From the NCBI GenBank assembly GCA_016935655.1, contig JAFGQM010000084.1, positions 1 through 42,485 of the forward strand: 42,485 nt of DNA, in the 5' to 3' direction. The notes under the pieces are model-generated. The model did no database searches and had not been told where the DNA came from. It worked only from the letters and a program-made list of their open reading frames with translations. Each line of letters starts with the position of its first letter. Within the stretch, counting starts at the first letter, position 1. Of the stretch, positions 32,197 to 40,800 are shown one piece after another. The stretch comes from Candidatus Altarchaeota archaeon (GTDB lineage Archaea; Altiarchaeota; Altiarchaeia; JAFGQM01). The translations under genes were made by a program, and so were the position numbers.

Positions 32197-33383
32197 TTTA
32201 CAGCCTTTTTGTAAGCGTCTGTATATCTCAGAGCAGCCCTTTCCCAGGAGAACTCCTTCAGGGCCTTTTTCTCTGCGTTCTTGGAAAGCTCGGACCTCAG
32301 CTTCTTGTCCTGTATTAGTTTCAGCAGGGACTTTGTCAAACCTTCCGTGTCCCCGACATCCAGGAGGAACCCTGTCTTGCCGTCCTCCACCACATCTACC
32401 ATCCCCCCGTTGTTTGTAGTGACCACTGGGAGCCCGCAGGCCATGGCCTCCATGAATACTATGCCCAAGCCCTCGTGAAGGGAGGGCAAGACGAAGATGT
32501 CTGATATGTTGTAATAAGCATCCAATTTGTCATGCGGGACGGCCCCTGCAAAGACGACATCCTCCTGGATACCCAGGGATTCGGCTTTTGAGAGGAGAGC
32601 ATTCCTTTCCGGGCCGTCGCCGACTATCAGGAGTTTCACGTTCTTGTCTTTCTTCAAGACTTTTGGAATGGCATCCAGAAGATGACCAAGGCCCTTCCGC
32701 TTTGAGAGCCTGCAGACCGATAAAAGCACGGTGTTGCCGCCTAAATTGAACTTCTTAATCAGATGCTCATCCGGTTTTTTCTTGCGGAATAGATTCAAGT
32801 CGATGCCGTAAGGTGTAAGAAGAATCTCCTTGCGCGCGCCCAGCTCCCCAGCCCTTTTTGCAGTATCACTGCTTATCGCTGTCAGAACATCCGCGGAAAA
32901 GACGGTTTTGTATAAGGGCATTGCAAGTTTCCTCAGAGACGACATGTAAAGCGGTTCTGAGGGCGTGTATATGTCCCCGCCGACAAGCGTTACCACTGTG
33001 GGCTTTCCGGAGAACCTGCCAACAAGGGCCGTCGGGAAGCCCGCAGGCATCGCGAATTCCGCATGTATGACGTCAAATTGTTCTTTCTCGATGAATCTGA
33101 GTAGTTTTGGTACCGCAAACTTCATGAAGTTGACTATGGCGAGGGACGAGAGGAACTTGGATTTCTTGCCCGGTTCATTGTAGGAGTCCATGAAGCGCGC
33201 ATCGATGAGCCGGTGGACCTTTATGCCCTCCATCCCCTCATGCCTTTTGAGGCCCTTGTGCCAAGTGGTCAGGACATGCACCTCGTGGCCCTGCGCCACT
33301 ATCGCGCGCGCGGTCTCATACGCGCCTATCTCGCCCCCGCCGACCACGGGGGGGAACATGTAGATAACCATGCAGACTTTCAT
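32193..33383 (-). CDS. GT4-family glycosyltransferase
   Basis: The 396-residue GT-B enzyme has VVGGGEIGAYETARAIVAQGHEVHVL (13-38), VTLVGGDIYTP, LLSVCRLSKRKGLGHLLDA, LLIVGDGPERNAL and HEGLGIVFMEAMACGLPVVTTN, all canonical for the family and at normal spacing. It overlaps both neighbours by ATGA, so the GT4-GT4-GT2 set (34531 to 31522) is a tightly coupled unit likely to act in order on the same lipid-linked glycan. The donor is unknown; UDP-GalNAcA from the genes just upstream is a candidate. Confidence 0.9.
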   Translation of the reverse strand: MKVCMVIYMFPPVVGGGEIGAYETARAIVAQGHEVHVLTTWHKGLKRHEGMEGIKVHRLIDARFMDSYNEPGKKSKFLSSLAIVNFMKFAVPKLLRFIEKEQFDVIHAEFAMPAGFPTALVGRFSGKPTVVTLVGGDIYTPSEPLYMSSLRKLAMPLYKTVFSADVLTAISSDTAKRAGELGARKEILLTPYGIDLNLFRKKKPDEHLIKKFNLGGNTVLLSVCRLSKRKGLGHLLDAIPKVLKKDKNVKLLIVGDGPERNALLSKAESLGIQEDVVFAGAVPHDKLDAYYNISDIFVLPSLHEGLGIVFMEAMACGLPVVTTNNGGMVDVVEDGKTGFLLDVGDTEGLTKSLLKLIQDKKLRSELSKNAEKKALKEFSWERAALRYTDAYKKAVK

Positions 33384-34531
33384 TTTTTCAGAGTCCCATA
33401 AACCTTGATGAAGCTGTTTATTCTCTTTTCCACGCTAAGGTTCCCAAGGGCGAATTCCCTGGCCACCTGCCCCATCCGGAGTCTCAGATGCCTTTTATCA
33501 AGCAGCTTTTGTATGTTGAATGACAGGGCATGGGGGCTTTTCGGTTCTACCAGTATCCCCGTCTCCTTTGACACCAGCTCTGAATTGCCGCCGACGTTGG
33601 TGGCTACCACCGCCTTGCCGCATGCCATGGCCTCCATTATCGACCTGCTCATACCCTCGGCAAGGGTCGGAAGGACAAAGATGTCGCAGGCATTGTAGGC
33701 TAGGGGCATCCTCGGGTATGGCAGATATGGTATCACATGTATCTTTTCCTTGAGCCTGCTGTTCTTTCCGAGCCAGTCCTTGACCAGGTGCTCGTCAAAG
33801 CCGCCGCCCAGAAGCAGCAGGTGCGCGCCCTCTATCTCCTTAAACGCATCAAGCAGGTAGGGCAGGCCCTTCTCCTCCACGAACCGGCCAGTGTAAAAGA
33901 CTATCGGCCCCTCTGTTCTTAGGGAAAGCTCTTTTCTAGCCTCTTCTTTGGGTATATTGGGGTTGAAAAACGCTGTGTCTACTGCGTTCGGGATGGCCAC
34001 CACCTTCTCTTGGGGGGGGTTGTAGTTCTCCAAAACCTCTTTCATCAGGGCGTGTGAGTCGCAGGTCACTATGTCCGCGCAGCCGATGGTCTTCTTCTCT
34101 ATGTACCTTGCCAAAGAGCGCGTATAGAAGCGCTGCCTGACCGACGCCCAGGGGCCATGCAATGTCATGACGTGGGGTATCTTGAACTTCTTGGAGACCT
34201 TGCAGCCCGTCATCCCGGCAGTGGGGTTGTGCGTGTGTATCAAATCAAACTTCTTCTCCGAGAGGAGCCTCTTGCACTCCTTGGTGGCAGGGAAGTAGTG
34301 GGTTATTTTGCTTTCTCTGAATCCTAGATTGTAGAACTTGGTGCGGTATATGGGGAAGCCATAGAGCTCAGATTCCATTTCCGGCTCTTTGCGCGTCACG
34401 ACTTCTACTTCAATCCCCTTCTTGGTCAAGCCTTCGGCAAGCTGGGCTATGCATGCCCCACCGCCTCCCTGGGTCATAGCCCCCTCCTTGGACCTGTATG
34501 GAAAATCTGTAGAAACGAACAGAACCCTCAT
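33380..34531 (-). CDS. GT4-family glycosyltransferase
   Basis: The ATG at 34531 (MRVLFVSTDFPYRSK...) gives 383 residues and leaves a 7-base gap to the dehydrogenase; the ATG at 34552 would overlap that gene by 14 bases. Motifs are GGGGACIAQLAEGLTKKGIEVEVV, THNPTAGMTG, VFYTGRFVEEKGLPYLLDA, LLLLGGGFDEH and AEGMSRSIMEAMACGKAVVATN. It is a retaining GT-B enzyme acting at the cytoplasmic face. It directly follows the UDP-HexNAc dehydrogenase gene. Confidence 0.88.
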   Translation of the reverse strand: MRVLFVSTDFPYRSKEGAMTQGGGGACIAQLAEGLTKKGIEVEVVTRKEPEMESELYGFPIYRTKFYNLGFRESKITHYFPATKECKRLLSEKKFDLIHTHNPTAGMTGCKVSKKFKIPHVMTLHGPWASVRQRFYTRSLARYIEKKTIGCADIVTCDSHALMKEVLENYNPPQEKVVAIPNAVDTAFFNPNIPKEEARKELSLRTEGPIVFYTGRFVEEKGLPYLLDAFKEIEGAHLLLLGGGFDEHLVKDWLGKNSRLKEKIHVIPYLPYPRMPLAYNACDIFVLPTLAEGMSRSIMEAMACGKAVVATNVGGNSELVSKETGILVEPKSPHALSFNIQKLLDKRHLRLRMGQVAREFALGNLSVEKRINSFIKVYGTLKK

Positions 34532-34538
34532 GGGATTA

Positions 34539-35843
34539 TTAGATTCGTTCAACTAAAAAACCTAACTTCTGGGCCGTCTTCCGGTCGACAAAGGCGCGGG
34601 TATCCACGATTATCCGGGTCCTCATGGACCGCTTGAGGAGTTCCAGATCCAATTCCTTAAACTCGTCGTGGTCAGAGTGTATTATCACGCAATCCGAAGC
34701 CTTCACAGCCTCGTTGAAGCCGAGGGCCTTGATGCCCCAGCTCTTAAGCTCGTCCGCGGGGACCAGGGGGTCGTATATGCATACTTGGGCACCCTCCCCA
34801 AGGAGCTCCTTCACGATCCTCCTCGCAGGCGTTTCGCGCGCATCAGCGACATTGCCCTTGTAGGATGCCCCCAGTATGGTAATCTTGGAACCCCTAAGAT
34901 TCCGGTCTCTCTTGGCCAAGGCCCTCTTTGCCAGTACTGCGACGTGATAGGCCATGTAATCGTTTACCTCCCTGCCGGCGGTGATTATCTTTGGCGAATA
35001 ACCCAGCTGCCTGGCCTTGTATACGAGGTAGTAAGGATCTACGGGAAGACAGTGGCCCCCGACGCCGGGACCGGGCCAGTACACCTGGAAGTTCCACTTG
35101 GTCGATGCAGCTTGGATCACTTCCCTTGTGTCCACGCCTATCTTATCGAAGATCAGCGCCAACTCGTTCATCAGCCCGATGTTGAGGTCCCTTTGTATGT
35201 TCTCTATGACCTTCGCGGCCTCGGCGGTCCTTATATTGCTTACCTTGTGCACGCCCTTCTTGGTTATCTTCGAGTACATGTCCGCAGCTATAGCAAGCCA
35301 TTCTTCGTTTATGGCCCCGACTACACGCTTCATGTTTTCAATCGTGTGCTCCGAATCCCCGGGATTGTATCTCTCCGGGCAGAACGCAAGGCCGAAGTCC
35401 TTGCCGGCCTTGAGGCCTGTGGCCTTCTCCAGGATAGGCTGCACGATTTCCTCCGTGACGCCCGGGTACACGGTACTCTCGAGGACCACCAGCTTGCCCT
35501 TGCCAAGGCCCTTCGCGATGCTCTCGGCCGCAGACCTCACTGGGGCCAAGTCAGGGTTCTTCTCATCGTCGACCGGCGTGGGAACAGTTATAAGGATGGC
35601 GTCAGACTCCCTGACTGCGGCGGGGGCGTCTGTGGTGAAGCTTATGCTTTTTTCTGAGAGCAGTTTTTGTATTCTGGCGTCGGGTATGATCTCCGGTATA
35701 GTGGACTTCCCTGACTGCAATTTCTTTATGGCACCTTCCTTTATGTCGGCGCCGATGACCTTGAAGCCAGCTTCCGCGAAGGCCAGGGCCGTGGGCAGCC
35801 CCACATAACCAAGTCCCACCACGCATATCTTCCTTACGACCAT
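34539..35843 (-). CDS. UDP-N-acetyl-hexosamine 6-dehydrogenase (TviB/WbpO-like)
   Basis: The 434-residue protein has the NAD motif VVGLGYVGLPTALAFAEAG (8-26), STVYPGVTEE (123-132), AKVIENIQRDLNIGLMNELALIFDK (210-234) and catalytic Cys265 in GPGVGGHCLPVDPYYL. The QRDLNIGLMNELALIFDK block and STVYPG are typical of TviB/WbpO/WbpA, which oxidise UDP-GlcNAc or UDP-GalNAc to the uronic acid, and differ from the WecC-type enzyme at 15576. With the 4-epimerase 72 bases upstream it should make UDP-GalNAcA. A good TATA box precedes it, so it likely starts its own transcript. Confidence 0.88.
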   Translation of the reverse strand: MVVRKICVVGLGYVGLPTALAFAEAGFKVIGADIKEGAIKKLQSGKSTIPEIIPDARIQKLLSEKSISFTTDAPAAVRESDAILITVPTPVDDEKNPDLAPVRSAAESIAKGLGKGKLVVLESTVYPGVTEEIVQPILEKATGLKAGKDFGLAFCPERYNPGDSEHTIENMKRVVGAINEEWLAIAADMYSKITKKGVHKVSNIRTAEAAKVIENIQRDLNIGLMNELALIFDKIGVDTREVIQAASTKWNFQVYWPGPGVGGHCLPVDPYYLVYKARQLGYSPKIITAGREVNDYMAYHVAVLAKRALAKRDRNLRGSKITILGASYKGNVADARETPARRIVKELLGEGAQVCIYDPLVPADELKSWGIKALGFNEAVKASDCVIIHSDHDEFKELDLELLKRSMRTRIIVDTRAFVDRKTAQKLGFLVERI

Positions 35844-35863
35844 TTTGTTATAATTGTTGGCAT

Positions 35864-35877
35864 GAATTATAAAATAG
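35864..35877 (-). promoter_or_regulatory. TATA box for the UDP-HexNAc dehydrogenase gene
   Basis: On the minus strand the sequence is ctattttataattc, centred about 27 bases before the ATG at 35843. This is the spacing and composition of an archaeal TATA box for a leaderless transcript. The spacer 35844-35915 is otherwise free of genes. Confidence 0.5.
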
Positions 35878-35915
35878 CTTCTGAGTTAGAACGGAATTCG
35901 TCTGTTAAAGCCTTC

Positions 35916-36833
35916 TCATGACGGGGTTTTGAGATACTCCCCCAGACCCTCCCTCAATGGATATCTCGGTTTCCATCCGAGCTCCCGCCCCGCCTTTGAT
36001 ACGTCGGCCAATGAATGCTTTACATCACCCTTCCGCGGCTGCGAATGGGTTATCTTGGATTTTGAATCCGTAAGCTCTATTATCAGCTCAGCCAACTCCT
36101 GTATGGTGATCTGCCTGCCTCCTGCGATGTTGTAAACTCCTTGGCCCTTATCCAATGCCTTTTTATTGGCGTCGACGACATCCCCGACAAAGGTGAAATC
36201 CCTTGTCTGGGTGCCGTCACCGTATATCTCGAGGGGCTTGCCCTTGAGGGCAGCCGAAGTGAACTTCGGCATGACAGCCGCATATTCTGAAAGCGGGTCC
36301 TGCCTCGGGCCATATACGTTGAAATACCTGAGCGAGACCGTCTTGAGCCCGTAAATCTCCGAGAAGACCCTCATGTAATGCTCCCCTATCAACTTTGAGA
36401 CCGCATAGGGGCTCTTCGGGTTCGTCCCCATGGTCTCCACCTTGGGGAGGGTGGGTGTGTCGCCGTATACTGAGGACGATGAGGCGTAAATAACTTTTTT
36501 CACCCCCGAGTCCACGCAGGCCTTTAGCAGCGTAAGGGTCCCGCCTACATTCGCGTGATTGGTCCTGACAGGGTCCTTGATACTCCTCGGGACGCTCGGT
36601 ATCGCAGCCTCGTGGAAGACGTGGTCCACCCCCGGCAAAATCTTTTTTAGCAGTTCAAAATCGTTTATGCTGCCCCTGATGAATCTGACATCGAGTTTTT
36701 CAACGAAGCCGCTGCTGAACCTGTTTGCTGTGGAAAGGTCGTCCAGTAGGATAACCTCCTCCTTTCTGCACAAGTCCTCGACTATGTTGGAGCCTATGAA
36801 GCCAGCCCCCCCAGTCACCAATACTTTCACCAT
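35916..36833 (-). CDS. UDP-N-acetylglucosamine 4-epimerase-like SDR (WbpP/TviC type)
   Basis: The 305-residue protein has GGAGFIGSN (8-16), HEAAIPSVPRSIKDPV, YASSSSVYGDTPTLPK and SPYAVSK with catalytic Tyr and Lys, then RYFNVYGPRQDPLSEYAAVMPKF. AAIPSVPRS and NVYGPRQDP are typical of the WbpP/TviC branch that accepts N-acetylated UDP-sugars. Along with the adjacent dehydrogenase it gives UDP-GalNAcA, as in the Vi-antigen and Pseudomonas O6 pathways. It overlaps the upstream GPT gene by seven bases, so it belongs to the AglB transcript. Confidence 0.87.
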   Translation of the reverse strand: MVKVLVTGGAGFIGSNIVEDLCRKEEVILLDDLSTANRFSSGFVEKLDVRFIRGSINDFELLKKILPGVDHVFHEAAIPSVPRSIKDPVRTNHANVGGTLTLLKACVDSGVKKVIYASSSSVYGDTPTLPKVETMGTNPKSPYAVSKLIGEHYMRVFSEIYGLKTVSLRYFNVYGPRQDPLSEYAAVMPKFTSAALKGKPLEIYGDGTQTRDFTFVGDVVDANKKALDKGQGVYNIAGGRQITIQELAELIIELTDSKSKITHSQPRKGDVKHSLADVSKAGRELGWKPRYPLREGLGEYLKTPS

Positions 36834-37810
36834 ATGAGCACTGCGATGATGCCAAAGAAGGCCTCAGTAGCTACCAGGATGATCACCAGTTGCTTCTCTC
36901 TTATGCCGTTGAAAACGTTCATCAAAAGGCTTGGGAGGCCCACGATCTCCCGGCATACGAGCTTATCGCCCACCAGCCTGGTCAGTTCTATCTCCTTCGG
37001 GAACCTGTTCTTGACCTTGAATATGAGGTCTACAAAATAGGGGATTGTTATAACAAGGCCCACAGACTCGAAATTCCCTATTATCACGGCAGCCGCTATT
37101 GCCGCCCCTATGCTAAGCGTGCCCACATCCCCGGGGAATATCCTGGCGGGATACCAGTTGAAGAAAAGGAAGGCCAGAAGGGCCCCTACCATCGCCAGCA
37201 TGAGCACCAGTGCATCGGGCCTGTTGAGGTCCCAGGCTATGATGGCCAGGCTAGAGCATGCCACCAGGCCCATCCCGGCCTCGAGGCCGTTGAAACCTGC
37301 GAGCATGTTTGTGACATTGGATGCCACTGTTACACCAAAAGGTATCAAGAAAAGGGGGTAAATCAAAGGCAGGTATAACGCCCCGAAAAATGGCAGGGTT
37401 ATATACGGGTGGCCGGCAGAGACCGCTATAAGGGGAATCGCGGCGAAGACGGGCAATATGGCCTTTATGCTCTGGCGTATCCTCACAAGATCGTCGAACA
37501 TCCCTATTATGGCTATTATGAGTATGGTTGTTACCGCCGCGAACACTTCCATGAGATTGTCGAACTTAAGTGCATGGTCGGGGTTTATTAAACCGCTGCC
37601 GGAGAGGGTCGCAAACATTATGGCCAGCATGACCCCCGCCACCATCCCGGCCACTATGGCCAAGCCGCCCATCTCGGGTATCTTGGGACCGTAGTGCTTG
37701 TGGACGTCGCGGCCCACTATGCCTGCGTCCCTGAATTTCCTGATAAGTACTGGCGTCGAAACGAATGTTACAGCAAATGACACTACCAGGACCAAGAGAA
37801 GAAGGTACAT
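36827..37810 (-). CDS. UDP-GlcNAc:polyprenyl-phosphate GlcNAc-1-phosphate transferase (Alg7/AglH type)
   Basis: The ATG at 37810 (MYLLLLVLVVSF...) gives 327 residues and leaves an 11-base gap to aglB; an ATG at 37855 would lie inside aglB. It has about ten membrane segments and the MraY/Alg7 motifs: GMFDDLVRIRQSIKA with Asp106-Asp107, NMLAGFNGLEAG (168-179) and FPGDVGT (225-231). The GFNGLEAG form is that of eukaryotic Alg7 and archaeal AglH rather than bacterial MraY. It transfers HexNAc-1-phosphate to dolichyl phosphate, the first step of the lipid-linked glycan. Its place beside AglB puts initiation and final transfer in one transcript. Confidence 0.92.
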   Translation of the reverse strand: MYLLLLVLVVSFAVTFVSTPVLIRKFRDAGIVGRDVHKHYGPKIPEMGGLAIVAGMVAGVMLAIMFATLSGSGLINPDHALKFDNLMEVFAAVTTILIIAIIGMFDDLVRIRQSIKAILPVFAAIPLIAVSAGHPYITLPFFGALYLPLIYPLFLIPFGVTVASNVTNMLAGFNGLEAGMGLVACSSLAIIAWDLNRPDALVLMLAMVGALLAFLFFNWYPARIFPGDVGTLSIGAAIAAAVIIGNFESVGLVITIPYFVDLIFKVKNRFPKEIELTRLVGDKLVCREIVGLPSLLMNVFNGIREKQLVIILVATEAFFGIIAVLIW

Positions 37811-37821
37811 TTTGTAAGGAA

Positions 37822-40800
37822 TTAAATCCTGACTTCCTTCGAGCCTTGCCTGCACAGCCCGTCTTTCTCGGTGCTGTCGGCTACGCAGTAGTAGGTTACC
37901 TCCAGGCTGCCGCCAAACTCCCCCGCGACCTCCTCGACCACAGACCTCTGGGCATCACAGTCCGGGCAGCTCGGCGAGTAGAAGACCTCCAAGGCGGTCT
38001 TGCCCGTCGGCTTACAGGAATCAAGTCCTGTCTTGCCCAAGGAGACTAAAAGCTCTTTGCCGCCAGTGGTCCTTATTGTGCCGTTCTCGTCCTTCACGAC
38101 GCCCAGTGGCTTGCAAAGCTCCTCTGGCGCAGCTTGGTTGAAGATACAGCTCAAAAGCATGAGATTGGCCTTCTCGACGCCGGGGTTGTACTCGGTGCCC
38201 TCCCCCAGAACAAGGCTTCCCTCTTTCGTGTACTTGCAGTTCCAGACTACCGTAGGCACGCCTTTTATGCCATATTCTTTAGTTTTCGTGGGGTCATAGA
38301 CGTCATATGTTTTATCAACGGGTTCTGGCTCAGGTTCCAGATCCTCGTTTATGGAGAGCAGTCTTATGTCGAAGACCAGTGTCTTGCCCGCCAACTCATG
38401 AATGCTCTCTCCCTCAAGACCATATGCCTTCTCAGGCGGGATCGTTACAGTCTTCGCCTCCCCTAATCTCATACCCAGCACCGCCTCGTCAAAACCTTGT
38501 ATCACCATACCCGGCTTTATGCCTGCTATGAACTCGAAAGGTTGCCCGCCGACGTTGGTGTCAAACACGGTCCCGTTCTCGAACCGTCCTGTGTACTCGA
38601 CAGTTACGGTATCACCCACGTTCACCACGCCCGGCACCGGCTCAGGCTCCGGCTCTGGCTCGGGAAGCTCGTCCGGATAGGTGACCTTGAATATCTTGAT
38701 GTATGGGAAGAAGTCCTTCTGTATCTGGTCGTTTATTATCAGCTGGAAGTACTTCAGATCCTTCCCGTTGTTTATATAAAGCTCCGTGAACATGTTCTTG
38801 GTCCACTTTGCCGGAACGTGCAGGAATATCTGGGGGACTACGGACCCACCAACTCTAGCGCCGAACTCCAGGGGGGCCAGCCTATCCGGGTAGCTTCTCA
38901 GGATTTCATTATAATCATTCTCCCGGCAGTTCTGTGTCAAAAGGATTACTCGCTCTGTGTTGTCATCATAGGCCAAAACCACGAAGGCGTCATACCTGAC
39001 TCCGTCGCCGAACTCCAGGCCGCCGTAACCGGTGTACAACAGCCTCTGGACGACCGTCCTCCTCTGGCCGTTCTCAATGAGGACTATGGGGTCCAAGGAG
39101 GTCTTATACTCGGGTTTACAGGCAGCCCCCTCGGTGTTGATGAAGTACTGGCCATAGACCGGCTCTGTCGGTCTCCTAAGCAATACCGAAGAACCGCCCC
39201 TCTGGGTTATTACCCTCCAGTTGAAGGAAACCTCGCAGCATGCGTCAGGCTCACAGCACATTCTCTCTTCCGTGCCTTGTATGATGTCATTGTTGCATAC
39301 AACGCCCTCCGAGCAATAATAGGTACCATCGCTCCTCTTCTCTGCCTTTATCCCAAGCTGCTTGTTTTTGCATAGGATCTCCTCGCCCGTGCAAGTCCCA
39401 TTGTCAGCCCCGTTCCCAGTAGGAATCTCATAATAGTTAGTCCCCAGGAAAGCGAGGGCAGAAGCCTTATCGACCAGTGTCTTGTCAAGGATTACGTACC
39501 TGACCTTCTTCCCATTGCCATCTTGGTCCCTATTCCAGGGCTGGTTGATAAGCCAGTCCATGGCTTCCTCCTCAGTTGTGGTGTTGTAGAAGAAGCGCGC
39601 GATTTGCATTATGTAGTCCTCACCGGATTGCAACGGATCGGCGACTACGGGGGTCTTGGACAGCGCAGTTATCGCGTGGCCGTAGTCCCACCAGGTAAGC
39701 ACATAGTCGCCCTTGAGTGGATCTACATCATTCCTAGGCACGTTCTCATATAACCACACCAATGAGGCTACCCAGGGTTCCGGAACCGAGGAGCCCATCT
39801 TTGTGTTCCTCCATGAGTCTGCGTGCTGCCCGTCCACATCGTGGGGATAGAATGTCACAAGCGGTATGACCAAAAGCGCCAAGAAGACTATTATCTTCCA
39901 TGTTTCGAGCTCTTTCTTGCTATTGGGCAGGAATATGCCCACCATCGAGCCGAGGAATATGAAGCCGAGGGATTGTGAGAAGCCCAATCTTGCCTCGACC
40001 CAGACGAAGCTGTTGGTTATTATGAAGAACGCTATTGAGAATGAGGAGGCCAAAATCAGAACTTTTAGCTTGTCCAGATCGCGCTTAAGGAATAGGAACA
40101 AACCGAATAGGCCGACCATAGGTAAAGCGAACAGGGCCAGGATCTCCGAGATGCCAAAGCGGGAATACACCCGTGAGAACCTCTCGATGAGACCGCCGCT
40201 TGCAAGGGCCGCCTGCTCCTGGATTGTCTTGTCGACCAGGAAGTTGTGGGGTGAAGTCCCGGCGAACTCCTCGATCTGCTGGGCGGGGGCGTTTAGTATT
40301 ATGTCTATGCCTATGTAGAAGACAAATAGGACTGCCATTCCCAAGAAAAGGACGCAGACTAGGGGGAGGTTTTCTTGGACAGACCTCTCGAAATTTTTTG
40401 GGTTCAAATCTATCTTGAATCCTGCTTTAATCGAATTGATGAAAGCCAGGAGTATGGAGACCAAAGCTAGTATCACAGCCAACCCGCCAAGGAGCAGGAT
40501 GATTGTGACCAGGTCAGCGCTCTCTGTGAATATCCAGAGCCCTCCGATGACTATGACGGCAAGAACAATTAGGCCGAGTATCTTAGCTATCAGTCTCTTC
40601 AGGTTCTCATTCATGTCGGCGGTCCTTATCATCTCTGCCCAGAGCCCCAGGAAGATTGCAAAGACAACGGGTAAGGAATATTTCATAGTCGGGATCATCT
40701 GGGTGAACAATGCATTGCCGATCAGGAAGATTATGCCTGCTATGGCCGTGGCTTTTACACCGCACCATGAGTTGTGCTCCTTCTTCAAAAGAATGCCCAA

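Noticed and set aside
34668..35657. Open frame of about 330 codons opposite the UDP-HexNAc dehydrogenase
   Set aside because: Antisense shadow; the minus-strand gene has all catalytic motifs.
38635..38672. GC-rich repeat as a tandem-repeat locus or CRISPR-like element
   Set aside because: It is in frame inside aglB and encodes the Glu-Pro linker before the FKBP domain.
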